From Micromonospora sp. R77 (GTDB taxonomy: Bacteria > Actinomycetota > Actinomycetes > Mycobacteriales > Micromonosporaceae), in contig NZ_JALDST010000001.1 in NCBI RefSeq assembly GCF_022747945.1, positions 4,278,001 through 4,342,000 of the forward strand: a stretch of DNA of 64,000 nucleotides, given 5' to 3'. Numbering within the stretch: the stretch's first letter is position 1; every line of letters starts with the position of its first letter. This document shows positions 39,156 to 48,100 of this stretch, piece after piece. The position numbers and the translations under genes were made by a program. A model generated the notes under the pieces. That model was given only the letters and a program-made list of their open reading frames with translations, was not told the origin of the DNA and did no database searches.

Positions 39156-39204
39156 GGATCTTGGACAGTTGCCGTCAGAAGCGGACGGCAACTGTCCAAG
39201 ATCC
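39156..39204. terminator. perfect 21-bp terminator hairpin
   Basis: 39156-39176 (containing GATCTTGGACAGTTGCC) pairs perfectly with 39184-39204 around a 7-base loop. It lies just past the permease stop, between convergent genes. Confidence 0.85.
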
Positions 39205-39252
39205 GCACTCGGTACGCGAGCGGCGGTGACGCGGGCGCCCGGACGCTCCGGG

Positions 39253-40422
39253 TCACCGGCTCCCGCGTACCCCGGAAAAGGCCGCGGGCTGCGGGACGCC
39301 GGGGGTGAAGCGGAGGACGCGGTCGTCGTCCCCGGCCGGCCGGCCGCGGCCGTCACGGTTGCTGGTGGTCACCCAGAGTGAGCCGTCCGGGGCGACCGCG
39401 ACGGTACGGAGGCGGCCGTACTCGCCGACCAGTTCGGGCGTCGGGGTGCCGACCGTGCCGGACGCGTCGACCGGCACCGTCCACAGTCGGGCACCCCGCA
39501 GGGCGGCGACGAAGAGGGTGCCGTTCGCGAAGGCCGCGCCGCTCGGTGACGCCTCGGCGGGCCGCCAGGTGACGACCGGGCTGCGGAACCGGGGATCGGT
39601 GCTGGGGCCTTCCACGATCGGCCAGCCGTAGTTGCCACCCGGCACGATCCGGTTCACCTCGTCCCAGGTGTTCTGCCCGAACTCGGTGGCGAACAGCCGG
39701 CCGTCGCCGTCCCAGGCGAGTCCCTCGACGTTGCGGTGGCCCCAGCTGTAGACCGGCGAGCCGGGGAACGGGTTGCCGGGCGGCACGGTGCCGTCCGGCC
39801 GGATCCGCAGGATCTTGCCGTTGCGGCTGCTCAGGTCCTGGGCCCGGGTCGGCACCCCGGCGTCGCCGACGCCGACGTAGAGCAGGCCGTCGGGGCCGAA
39901 CGCGAGCCGGCCGCCGTCGTGGGCGCCGGCCCGCGCGACACCGCTGAGGATCACCTCCTGGCGCTGCGGCGCGTCCAGCCGGAACCGCACGATCCGGAGG
40001 TCGATCGCGGTGGTGAAGCAGACGTAGACCAGCCGGTCGCGGCGGTGGTGGGGCGAGACGGCCAGGCCGAGCAGTCCGGCCTCGCCGCCCGCCACGACGC
40101 CGTCGATCGCGGCTACCTGACGGGGGGTCCGGCCGGGGCGCACCCGGACCACCGTGCCGAGGTCCCGCTGGGTGACCAGCGCGCTGCCGTCGGGCAGGAA
40201 GTCCAGCCCCCAGGGTGCGGCCAGTCCGGCCGCGACGGTCTGCGGGACGGCGAAGTCGAAGCCGCCGGCGGGTAGGGCCCGGCCCGGCGTGTCGACCTGC
40301 ACGGCGCGCGGTTCGGCGCGGGCCGGTGCGGCCGGCGCTGCCGGTGGCTCGGCCGCGCGGGCACCGGTCAGCCCGACGGTCAGGACGGTGGCGGTGACGG
40401 TCAGGATCGCGCGACGGCGCAT
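39253..40422 (-). CDS. secreted PQQ-type sugar dehydrogenase (GSDH family)
   Basis: A 389-residue exported beta-propeller. MRRRAILTVTATVLTVGLTG is a signal peptide. The propeller carries LAAPWGLDFLPDGSALVTQR, GGEAGLLGLAVSP, AHDGGRLAFGPDGLLYVGVG, NGKILRIRPDG and GHRNVEGLAWD, the glucose/sorbosone dehydrogenase pattern; the His of the AHDGG motif is a catalytic candidate. PQQ dependence is a family property. ATG 40422 has GAGGAG 5 bases upstream. It is divergent from glnA4. Confidence 0.9.
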   Translation of the reverse strand: MRRRAILTVTATVLTVGLTGARAAEPPAAPAAPARAEPRAVQVDTPGRALPAGGFDFAVPQTVAAGLAAPWGLDFLPDGSALVTQRDLGTVVRVRPGRTPRQVAAIDGVVAGGEAGLLGLAVSPHHRRDRLVYVCFTTAIDLRIVRFRLDAPQRQEVILSGVARAGAHDGGRLAFGPDGLLYVGVGDAGVPTRAQDLSSRNGKILRIRPDGTVPPGNPFPGSPVYSWGHRNVEGLAWDGDGRLFATEFGQNTWDEVNRIVPGGNYGWPIVEGPSTDPRFRSPVVTWRPAEASPSGAAFANGTLFVAALRGARLWTVPVDASGTVGTPTPELVGEYGRLRTVAVAPDGSLWVTTSNRDGRGRPAGDDDRVLRFTPGVPQPAAFSGVRGSR

Positions 40423-40619
40423 CACGGCTCCTCGGATCCCAGGGTAAGGGCCGGCGACGATCGCTCGGCATAACGGACAAACAAGACTTTAGGTCAGCGC
40501 TGGCGCCTGTCGTCGGCCCCGCGGGCCCGTGTCGCGGAAACTCCGTTTGCGGTGGGGTCGGTGCCGGGCATTGACGGTGATCCGGTTTGCCAGTAGACCT
40601 TGGTGATGGAGGCCCGCAG

Positions 40620-41984
40620 ATGAGGAACGCCCCGCTCTCGCTGGAAGAACTGCGGGCCGCCGTCGCCGACGGCGAGATCGACACGGTGGTGCTCGCGCTG
40701 ACCGACATGCAGGGCCGGTTGCAGGGCAAGCGGATCCACGCGCCCTTCTTCCTCGACAACGTGCTCGAAGCCGGCAGTGAGGGGTGCAACTACCTGCTCG
40801 CCGTCGACGTCGACATGAACACCGTCGACGGGTACGCGATGTCGAGCTGGGACCGCGGCTACGGCGACTTCGCCATGAAGCCGGACCTGGCCACCCTGCG
40901 CCGGACGCCCTGGCAGCCGGGCAGCGCGCTGGTCCTGGCCGACCTGGAGTGGCTGGACGGCAGCGGCCCGGTGGTCGCCTCGCCCCGGCAGATCCTGCGC
41001 CGCCAGCTCGACCGGCTGGCCGCCCACGGCCTCACCGCGTATGCCGGGACCGAGCTGGAGTTCGTGCTGTTCCGCGACTCGTACGAGGAGGCGTGGCGGC
41101 GCGGCTACCGCGAGCTGACCCCGGCCAACCAGTACAACGTGGACTATTCGCTGCTGGGCACCGCCCGGGTCGAGCCGCTGCTGCGCCGGATCCGCACCGA
41201 GATGGCCGGGGCGGGCCTGACCCCGGAGAGCGCCAAGGGTGAGTGCAACCTCGGCCAGCACGAGATCGCCTTCCGCTACGACGAGGCGGTGGCCTGCGCC
41301 GACCACCACGTCATCTACAAGAACGGGGCCAAGGAGATCGCCGCCCAGGAGGGCATGTCGATCACCTTCATGGCGAAGCCGAACGCCCGCGAGGGCAACT
41401 CCTGCCACATCCACTTCTCGCTGCGCGACGCCGGCGGCCGGTCGGCGATGCTCGGCGACGGGCCGGCGCACCTGAGCGTGACCGGCCAGCGGGTGCTGGC
41501 CGGGCTGCTCGACACGATGCGCGAGTTCAGCCTGCTCTTCGCCCCCAACATCAACTCCTACAAGCGCTACCAGCCGGGCTCGTTCGCGCCGACCGCGCTG
41601 CGCTGGGGCACCGACAACCGCACCTGTGCGCTGCGGCTGGTCGGGCACGGGCAGGGCATGCGGGTGGAGAACCGGGTGCCCGGCGCGGACGTCAACCCCT
41701 ACCTGGCGATCGCCGCCCTGGTGGCCGGCGCCGTGCACGGCATCGAGCGCGAGCTGGAGCTGGCCGACGAGTGCACAGGCAACGCGTACGACGACCCGTC
41801 CGCCGAGCGGGTCCCCGCCACCCTCCGCGACGCCCTCGCCCTCTGGGAGTCCTCCCAGGCCGCGAAGGACGCCTTCGGCGACGAGGTGACCGCCCACTAC
41901 GCCAACCAGGCCAAGGTCGAACTGGCCGCCTTCGACGCCGCCGTCACCGACTGGGAACTCGTCCGTGGCTTCGAACGCCTCTGA
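40620..41984 (+). CDS. glnA4: glutamine-synthetase-like ligase, GlnA4/PuuA type
   Basis: 454 residues of the glutamine synthetase fold: AGTELEFVLFRDS, GECNLGQHEIAF, NSCHIHFSL, YKRYQPGSFAPT and RVENRVPGADVNPYLA. It lacks the adenylylation loop of housekeeping GS. Family members ligate glutamate to an amine (putrescine, polyamines, ethanolamine). The next genes encode an aldehyde dehydrogenase, an SDR and a gamma-glutamyl amidotransferase in the same order and content as Rv2860c-Rv2857c, supporting gamma-glutamylated amine catabolism. The exact amine is not determined. ATG 40620 has TGGAGG upstream. Confidence 0.85.
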   Translation: MRNAPLSLEELRAAVADGEIDTVVLALTDMQGRLQGKRIHAPFFLDNVLEAGSEGCNYLLAVDVDMNTVDGYAMSSWDRGYGDFAMKPDLATLRRTPWQPGSALVLADLEWLDGSGPVVASPRQILRRQLDRLAAHGLTAYAGTELEFVLFRDSYEEAWRRGYRELTPANQYNVDYSLLGTARVEPLLRRIRTEMAGAGLTPESAKGECNLGQHEIAFRYDEAVACADHHVIYKNGAKEIAAQEGMSITFMAKPNAREGNSCHIHFSLRDAGGRSAMLGDGPAHLSVTGQRVLAGLLDTMREFSLLFAPNINSYKRYQPGSFAPTALRWGTDNRTCALRLVGHGQGMRVENRVPGADVNPYLAIAALVAGAVHGIERELELADECTGNAYDDPSAERVPATLRDALALWESSQAAKDAFGDEVTAHYANQAKVELAAFDAAVTDWELVRGFERL

Positions 41985-42020
41985 CCCCCACCACCACCCC
42001 ACCGCCCCGCCGCCACCCCG

Positions 42021-42100
42021 GCGCGTCGATCATGGAGTCGTGGTCGGTGACTCGTCCGGTTGGCACCCTTCGTGCGGCGCCACAACGTCATGATCGACGC
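42021..42100. repeat. GATCATGGAGTT-family palindrome, copy 3
   Basis: The left arm GCGTCGATCATGGAGTCGTG (from 42023) and the right arm 42081-42100, read in reverse as GCGTCGATCATGACGTTGTG, match at 17 of 20 positions. It lies in the 135 bases between glnA4 and the aldehyde dehydrogenase and ends 20 bases before that start codon. Confidence 0.75.
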
Positions 42101-42119
42101 GAGGAGAGGGGGCGGGGCA

Positions 42120-43475
42120 GTGGGTGAGGTGGTGAATCCGGCTACCGGGGAGGTCGTCGCCGAGGTGACCGGGACGTCGCTCGCGGAGACGGATGCGGCG
42201 ATCGCGCGGGCGGCGGAGGCGTACGAGTCGTGGCGGAAGGTGGCGCCGGGGGACCGGGCGCGGCTGTTGCGGCGGTTCGCGGCGGTGGTGGACGCGCACC
42301 TGGAGGAGTTGGCGCAGCTCGAGGTGCGGAACGCGGGGCACACCATCGGCAACGCGCGGTGGGAGGCGGGGAACGTCCGGGACGTCCTCGACTACTACGC
42401 GGGTGCGCCGGAGCGGCTGACCGGGCGGCAGATCCCGGTGCCGGGCGGACTCGACGTGACCTTCCACGAGCCGCTCGGAGTGGTCGGGGTGATCGTGCCG
42501 TGGAACTTCCCGATGCCGATCGCCGGCTGGGGCTTCGCCCCGGCCCTGGCGGCCGGCAACACCGTGGTGCTCAAGCCCGCCGAGCTGACCCCGCTGACCG
42601 CGTTGCGCCTGGCCGAGCTGGCCCTGGCGGCGGGGCTGCCGGAGGGCGTCTTCACCGTGCTGCCCGGGCAGGGCAGCGTGGTGGGGGAGCGCTTCGTCAC
42701 CCACCCGGCCGTCCGCAAGGTCTGCTTCACCGGGTCCACCGAGGTGGGCACCCGGATCATGGCCGGCTGCGCGGCGCAGGTGAAGCGGGTCACCCTGGAG
42801 CTGGGCGGCAAGTCCGCCAACCTGGTCTTCGCCGACGCCGACCTGGCGAAGGCCGCCGCCAGCGCGCCGTCCGCCGTCTTCGACAACGCCGGCCAGGACT
42901 GCTGCGCACGCTCCCGGATCCTGGTCCAACGCCCGGCGTACGACCGGTTCCTGGAGCTGCTCGAACCGGCCGTCCGCGCCTTCCGGGTGGAGGACCCGGC
43001 GGCCGAGACCGCCGAGATGGGCCCGTTGATCTCCGCCGCCCACCGGGACCGGGTCGGCGGCTACGTCGACGGCGCGAAGGTCGCCTTCACCGGCAGCCGC
43101 CCCGACGGGCCCGGCTTCTGGTACGCCCCGACGGTGCTGCTCGCCGACTCGCCCGCCGACCGGCACTGGCGGGACGAGATCTTCGGCCCGGTCGTCTCGG
43201 TGCTCCCGTTCGACGACGAGGCCGACGCCGTCCGGCTCGCCAACGACACGGAATACGGTCTCTCCGGCTCGATCTGGACCCGGGACGTCGGTCGGGCGCT
43301 GCGGCTGGCCCGCGCGGTCGAGGCCGGCAACCTGAGCGTCAACTCGCACTCCTCGGTGCGCTACTGGACCCCGTTCGGCGGCATGAAGCGCTCCGGCCTC
43401 GGCCGTGAGCTGGGCCCGGACGCGCTGCACGCCTTCACCGACGTCAAGAACGTGTTCATCGCGACAGAGGAGTGA
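42120..43475 (+). CDS. aldehyde dehydrogenase
   Basis: A 451-residue NAD(P)-dependent enzyme. VPWNFPMPI holds the catalytic Asn, VTLELGGKSANLV the general-base Glu, and NAGQDCCARSR the nucleophilic Cys. It oxidises the aldehyde formed from a gamma-glutamylated amine in the predicted pathway (PuuC-like; Rv2858c equivalent). GTG 42120 follows GGAGAGGGGGCGGGGC; an in-frame GTG at 42060 lies inside the palindromic repeat and is not the likely start. Coupled to the SDR by GTGA. Confidence 0.92.
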   Translation: MGEVVNPATGEVVAEVTGTSLAETDAAIARAAEAYESWRKVAPGDRARLLRRFAAVVDAHLEELAQLEVRNAGHTIGNARWEAGNVRDVLDYYAGAPERLTGRQIPVPGGLDVTFHEPLGVVGVIVPWNFPMPIAGWGFAPALAAGNTVVLKPAELTPLTALRLAELALAAGLPEGVFTVLPGQGSVVGERFVTHPAVRKVCFTGSTEVGTRIMAGCAAQVKRVTLELGGKSANLVFADADLAKAAASAPSAVFDNAGQDCCARSRILVQRPAYDRFLELLEPAVRAFRVEDPAAETAEMGPLISAAHRDRVGGYVDGAKVAFTGSRPDGPGFWYAPTVLLADSPADRHWRDEIFGPVVSVLPFDDEADAVRLANDTEYGLSGSIWTRDVGRALRLARAVEAGNLSVNSHSSVRYWTPFGGMKRSGLGRELGPDALHAFTDVKNVFIATEE

Positions 43476-44248
43476 CCAGCGTGCAGGGACGACTGACGGA
43501 CCGGGTGGCCGTGGTGACCGGGGCGGGCAGCGGGATCGGGTTGGCCACCGTCCGGCGGTTCGCCGCCGAGGGGGCCCGGGTGGTCTGCGTGGACATCGAC
43601 GCGGAGGCCGGCGAGCGGGCCGCCGGGGAGGTCGGTGGCGACTTCGTGGCCTGCGACGTCGCCGACGACACGGCGGTCCGGGCGCTCTTCGACCAGGTGG
43701 TGGAGCGGCACGGCCGGGTGGACGTGGCGTTCAACAACGCCGGCATCTCCCCGCCGGACGACGACTCGATCCTGGAGACCGGGCTGGACGCGTGGGAGCG
43801 GGTGCTGCGGGTCAACACCACCAGCGTCTATCTCTGCTGCAAGCACGTCATCCCGCACATGCGCCGGCAGGGTAAGGGCTCGATCATCAACACCGCCTCG
43901 TTCGTGGCGCTGATGGGGGCGGCCACCTCGCAGATCGCGTACACGGCGAGCAAGGGCGGGGTGCTGGCGATGACCCGGGAGCTGGGGGTGCAGTTCGCCC
44001 GGGAGGGGATCCGGGTGAACGCGCTCTGCCCCGGCCCGGTCGCCACCCCGCTGCTGCTGGAGCTCTTCGCGAAGGACCCGGAACGGGCCGCCCGCCGGCT
44101 GGTGCACGTGCCGATGGGGCGGTTCGGCAACCCGGAGGAGATCGCGGCGGCGGTGGCCTTCCTGGCCAGCGACGACTCGTCCTTCATGACCGCCGCGCAG
44201 TTCGTGGTCGACGGCGGGATCACCGGCGCCTACGTCACTCCTCTGTGA
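43472..44248 (+). CDS. short-chain dehydrogenase/reductase
   Basis: A 258-residue SDR. The NAD(P) loop is VVTGAGSGIGLATV, followed by NNAGIS, the catalytic YTASKGG with NTASFVAL before it, and a final VVDGGITGAYV. The Asp after the second strand (CVDIDAEAG) suggests NAD rather than NADP. It overlaps the aldehyde dehydrogenase by 4 bases; Rv2857c is the positional homologue. Substrate unknown, probably an alcohol or aldehyde of amine breakdown. Confidence 0.9.
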   Translation: MTSVQGRLTDRVAVVTGAGSGIGLATVRRFAAEGARVVCVDIDAEAGERAAGEVGGDFVACDVADDTAVRALFDQVVERHGRVDVAFNNAGISPPDDDSILETGLDAWERVLRVNTTSVYLCCKHVIPHMRRQGKGSIINTASFVALMGAATSQIAYTASKGGVLAMTRELGVQFAREGIRVNALCPGPVATPLLLELFAKDPERAARRLVHVPMGRFGNPEEIAAAVAFLASDDSSFMTAAQFVVDGGITGAYVTPL

Positions 44249-44304
44249 GTGCGAGGAGTGAGCCGGTTTTGCGAGCCCCGCAGTCGCGAACGAAAAGAGG
44301 CTCG

Positions 44305-44990
44305 GTGACGCGTCCGCTGATCGGGATCACCGCGTACGTCGAACCGGCCGGCTGGGCGGTGTGGCGGGACGTGCCGGCGGCGCTGGTGCCGCAGGCGTAC
44401 GTCCGGGCGGTGACCGCGGCCGGCGGCCGGGCCGTGGTGCTGCCCCCGACGACGTGGACGCGGACGTGGTGGGCGTGCTCGACGGCCTGCTGCTGGCCGG
44501 CGGCGCCGACGTCGGCCCGGAGCGGTACGCCCACCCGCCGGACCCGCGCACCGAGCCGCGCCCGGACCGGGACGCCGGGGAGCTGACCCTGCTGGCCGCC
44601 GCGCTCGCCGCCGACCTGCCGGTGCTGGGGGTCTGCCGGGGCATGCAGCTGCTCGCGGTGGCGCACGGCGGCACCCTGCACCAGCACCTGCCGGACGTGG
44701 TCGGGCACGACGGGCACCGCCCGGCGCCCGGGGTCTACGGCGCGCATCCGGTCCGGTTCGCCGCCGGTAGCCGCGCGGCGTCGGTGCTGGCCGGGATCGA
44801 CCGGGTGAACTCCTACCACCACCAGGCGGTCGCCGATCCGGGCCGGTTGACGGTGAGCGGGTGGGCGGACGACGGCGTGGTCGAGGCGGTGGAGGAGCCG
44901 GGGCGACGCTTCCTGTTGGGGGTGCAGTGGCATCCGGAGAACGACGCCGACCCGCGACCGGTCACCGCCCTGGTACGCGCCGCGCGCTGA
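44305..44990 (+). CDS. gamma-glutamyl-GABA hydrolase-like amidotransferase, frame broken
   Basis: The first frame (GTG 44305) begins TRPLIGITAYVEPAGWAVW and runs to VVLPP. After the C5 run at 44443-44447 the text continues one frame over as DDVDADVVGVLDGLLLAGGA, then VLGVCRGMQLL with the nucleophile Cys, and VQWHPEND with the catalytic His. The length is one base short of a multiple of three, so one C is missing and the intact product is 228 residues. Class I amidotransferase of the PuuD type (Rv2859c equivalent), which releases glutamate from gamma-glutamyl compounds. Its GAGG site lies 5 bases upstream. Confidence 0.82.
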
Positions 44991-45104
44991 CGGTCGACTG
45001 TGTCTCCTGTCACATTCAGCCCCGCGATGTGACGCTGCCGGACGCCGGGACGCTGCTGAACAGCCAGTGAGGCGGAGGTAACCGGCGTCCGTCGACCGGA
45101 GGGC

Positions 45105-45130
45105 GTTACGTTGCTCCCCGGCCGGGGTAG
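45105..45130 (+). promoter_or_regulatory. possible SigB/SigF-type promoter of the hybrid kinase gene
   Basis: GTTA (45105-45108), 16 bases, then GGGTAG (45125-45130), close to the actinobacterial stress-sigma consensus GTTT-N15-17-GGGTAT. Confidence 0.35.
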
Positions 45131-45193
45131 TAGGCGGGGACGGCCGACGGATCTTCCTCGGTCGTCGTCGACATGGCCGGAGCGGGAGGCTGC

Positions 45194-48100
45194 ATGAGCT
45201 CGGCCCACGGGAGCCCGGACCGGCGTGGGTCGTCCTCGGGGACGGGCGAGGCCGAACTGTCACCGTTGCTGGCGGCGGCCTTCGCGGCGGGCGGCGAGAT
45301 GGGCTCGCGGCTGCGCGCCTTCGACTGGTCCACCACGCCGCTCGGTGACCCGACGGGCTGGCCGCCCGCGCTCCTGCACGCGGTCAGCATGATGCTCTCG
45401 TCCCGCGCCCAGATCGTCATGTTCTGGGGCGAGGACCACCGCGCCTTCTACAACGACGCCTACGTGCCCACCATCGGCGCCAAGCACCCGGCGGTCATCG
45501 GCCAGCCGGCCAGCCGGCACTGGGTGGAGACCTGGGACGTGCTCGGGCCGCTGCTCGAGGGGGTCCACCGCGCCGGCGAGCCGTACCGGGGCGAGAACCA
45601 TCCCTTCGTCATCGACCGGTACGGCTTCCTGGAGGACGTCTACTTCGACATCTCCTACGACCCGATCCGGGACGCCGACGGCACCGTCAACGGCGTCTTC
45701 TGCTTCGTGAACGAGACCACCGGCCGGGTCCTCGGCGAGCGTCGACTGCGGGCCCTGGCCGAGCTGGCATCCCGGCTCGCCGACGTGCAGGACACTGGGG
45801 AACTGGGCCGGGCCGTGGCCCGGGTGCTCGACGGGCACCGGGCGGACGTCCCGTTCAGCCTGGTCCTGCTGGACGACGGCGACGGCCGGCCGGCGCTCGC
45901 CGGGTGCAGCGGTGTCGCACCGGACGACGTCCGCGCCGACGCCGACGCGCTGGCCCGGCTCGCGGCCCCCGCCGGGCACGGCACGGTGGCCGTGCGCGAG
46001 CTGCTCGGAGCGGTCCCCGACGACGCGGCCGAGGAGGCCCTCGTCCTGCCGATCGCCGCGACCAACGAGGCCGCCGGCGCGCTCGTCGTCGGGCTCGGCC
46101 GCCGGCTCCCGCTCACCCCGGAGTACCGCGACTTCCTCGACCTGATCGCGGCCCAGGTCTCGCGCGCCGTCGGCAAGCAGCGGGCGTACGAGCAGGAGCG
46201 GACCCGGGCCGCCGAACTGGCCGCCCTGGACCGGGCCAAGACCAACTTCTTCGCCAACGTCAGCCACGAGTTCCGCACCCCGCTGACCCTGGTGCTCGGC
46301 CCGCTGGAGGACCTGCTCGCCGATTCCGCGCTGCCCGAGCCGTACACCGAGCGGCTGACCACGATGCACCGCAACGCGCTCCGGCTGCTCAAGCTGGTCA
46401 ACACCGTGCTCGACTTCTCCCGCCTGGAGTCCGGTCGGTCGGCGGCCCGCTACCAGCCCACCGACCTCGCCGACTACACCTCGCGGCTGGCCAGCACGTT
46501 CCGTTCGGTCACCGAGCGGGCCGGCCTGCGGCTGGTGGTCGACTGCCCGCCGCTGCCCGCGCCCGTCCACGTCGACCGGGACATGTGGGAGAAGATCGTC
46601 CTCAACCTGGTGTCCAACGCCGTCAAGTTCACCTTCGACGGCGAGATCCGGGTGCGGGTCCGCGCCGTGGACGGCGCCGCCCGGCTGGAGGTCACCGACA
46701 GCGGGGTCGGCATCCCGCCGACCGAGCTGCCGTACGTCTTCGAACGGTTCCACCGGGTCCCCGGGGTGCGCTCGCGGACCCACGAGGGCACCGGCATCGG
46801 GCTCGCGCTGGTCCGCGAACTGGTCGAGATGCACGGCGGCACCGTGGACGTGCACAGCCGGGTGGAGGAGGGCACCACCTTCACCGTGACCGTGCCGTTC
46901 GGCCACGCGCACCTGCCCGCCGACCGGGTCGCCACCCTCGCCCCGGTGCCGCTGAGCGAGTCGGAGCAGGCCCGGCTGCACGCCGCCGAGACGGTCCTGT
47001 GGGCCGACGACGTCACCATCGCCGGCACGCCGCCTGAGGAGACCGGGACGGCCGGCGGGAACGGGCGGATCCTGGTCGCCGACGACAACGCGGACCTGCG
47101 CGAACACGTCAGCCGGCTGCTCCGCGCGTCGTACGAGGTGGTCGCCGTGCCGGACGGCGTGGAGGCGCTCCGGCGGGCCCTGGAGGCGCCGTTCGACCTG
47201 GTGCTCACCGACGTGATGATGCCCCGGCTGGACGGCTTCGGGCTGGTCACCGCGTTGCGGGCCGACCCGCGTACCCGGCACGTGCCGATCGTGCTGCTCT
47301 CCGCCCGGGCCGGCTCCGCCGAGGAGGTCGCCGGGCTCTCGGTCGGCGCCGACGACTACCTGACCAAGCCCTTCTCCGGCCAGGAGCTGATCGCCCGGGT
47401 GCGGGCCAACGTCGAGCTGGGCCGGATGCGCGGGCAGATCATCCGCCGGCTCCGCGCCCTCGCCGACGCGGCCGTGGCGATCAACACCGCCCGCTCCACC
47501 GCCGACGTGGTGCAGGTGGCCGCCCGGCACGCGCTCAGTTTGGCCGAGGCCGCCCGGGTGGTCGTCACCGCCACCGGCGCCCGGTACGAGGCCGACGGCG
47601 GCGGCGACACCGACGTCGAGCCGTCGGTGGTGCTGCCGCTGACCGGCACCACCGGCGAGCAGCTCGGCGAGCTGCGGGTCTGGCGCCGCGACGGGGACGG
47701 GACAGAACAGGCCGCGCTCAACGAGCTGGCCCGGCTGATCGGCGTCCGGCTGGAGAACGCCCAGCTCTATGAGGCCGAGCACCGGATCGCCACCACCCTC
47801 CAGCACAGCCTGCTGCCCCGCACGCTGCCCCAGCTCCCGGGCGCGGTGGTGGCCAGCCGCTACCTGCCCGGCAGCGCCGACGTCGAGGTCGGCGGCGACT
47901 GGTACGACGTCATCGGCACCACCGGGGACGAACTCGTGCTGGTCATCGGCGACGTGGTGGGCAAGGGCGTCCGGGCCGCCGCGGCGATGGGCCAGCTGCG
48001 CAACGCGCTGCGGGCGTACGTGCTGGAGGGCTTCGGCCCGGGTGAGGCGCTGACCCGGCTGAACCGGCTGGTCGTCGGCTCCACCGAGGGCGGCTCCTTC

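Noticed and set aside
44245..44304. Upstream extension of the amidotransferase from GTG 44245
   Set aside because: It overlaps the SDR end, shows no conserved sequence, and GTG 44305 has a GAGG site at correct spacing.
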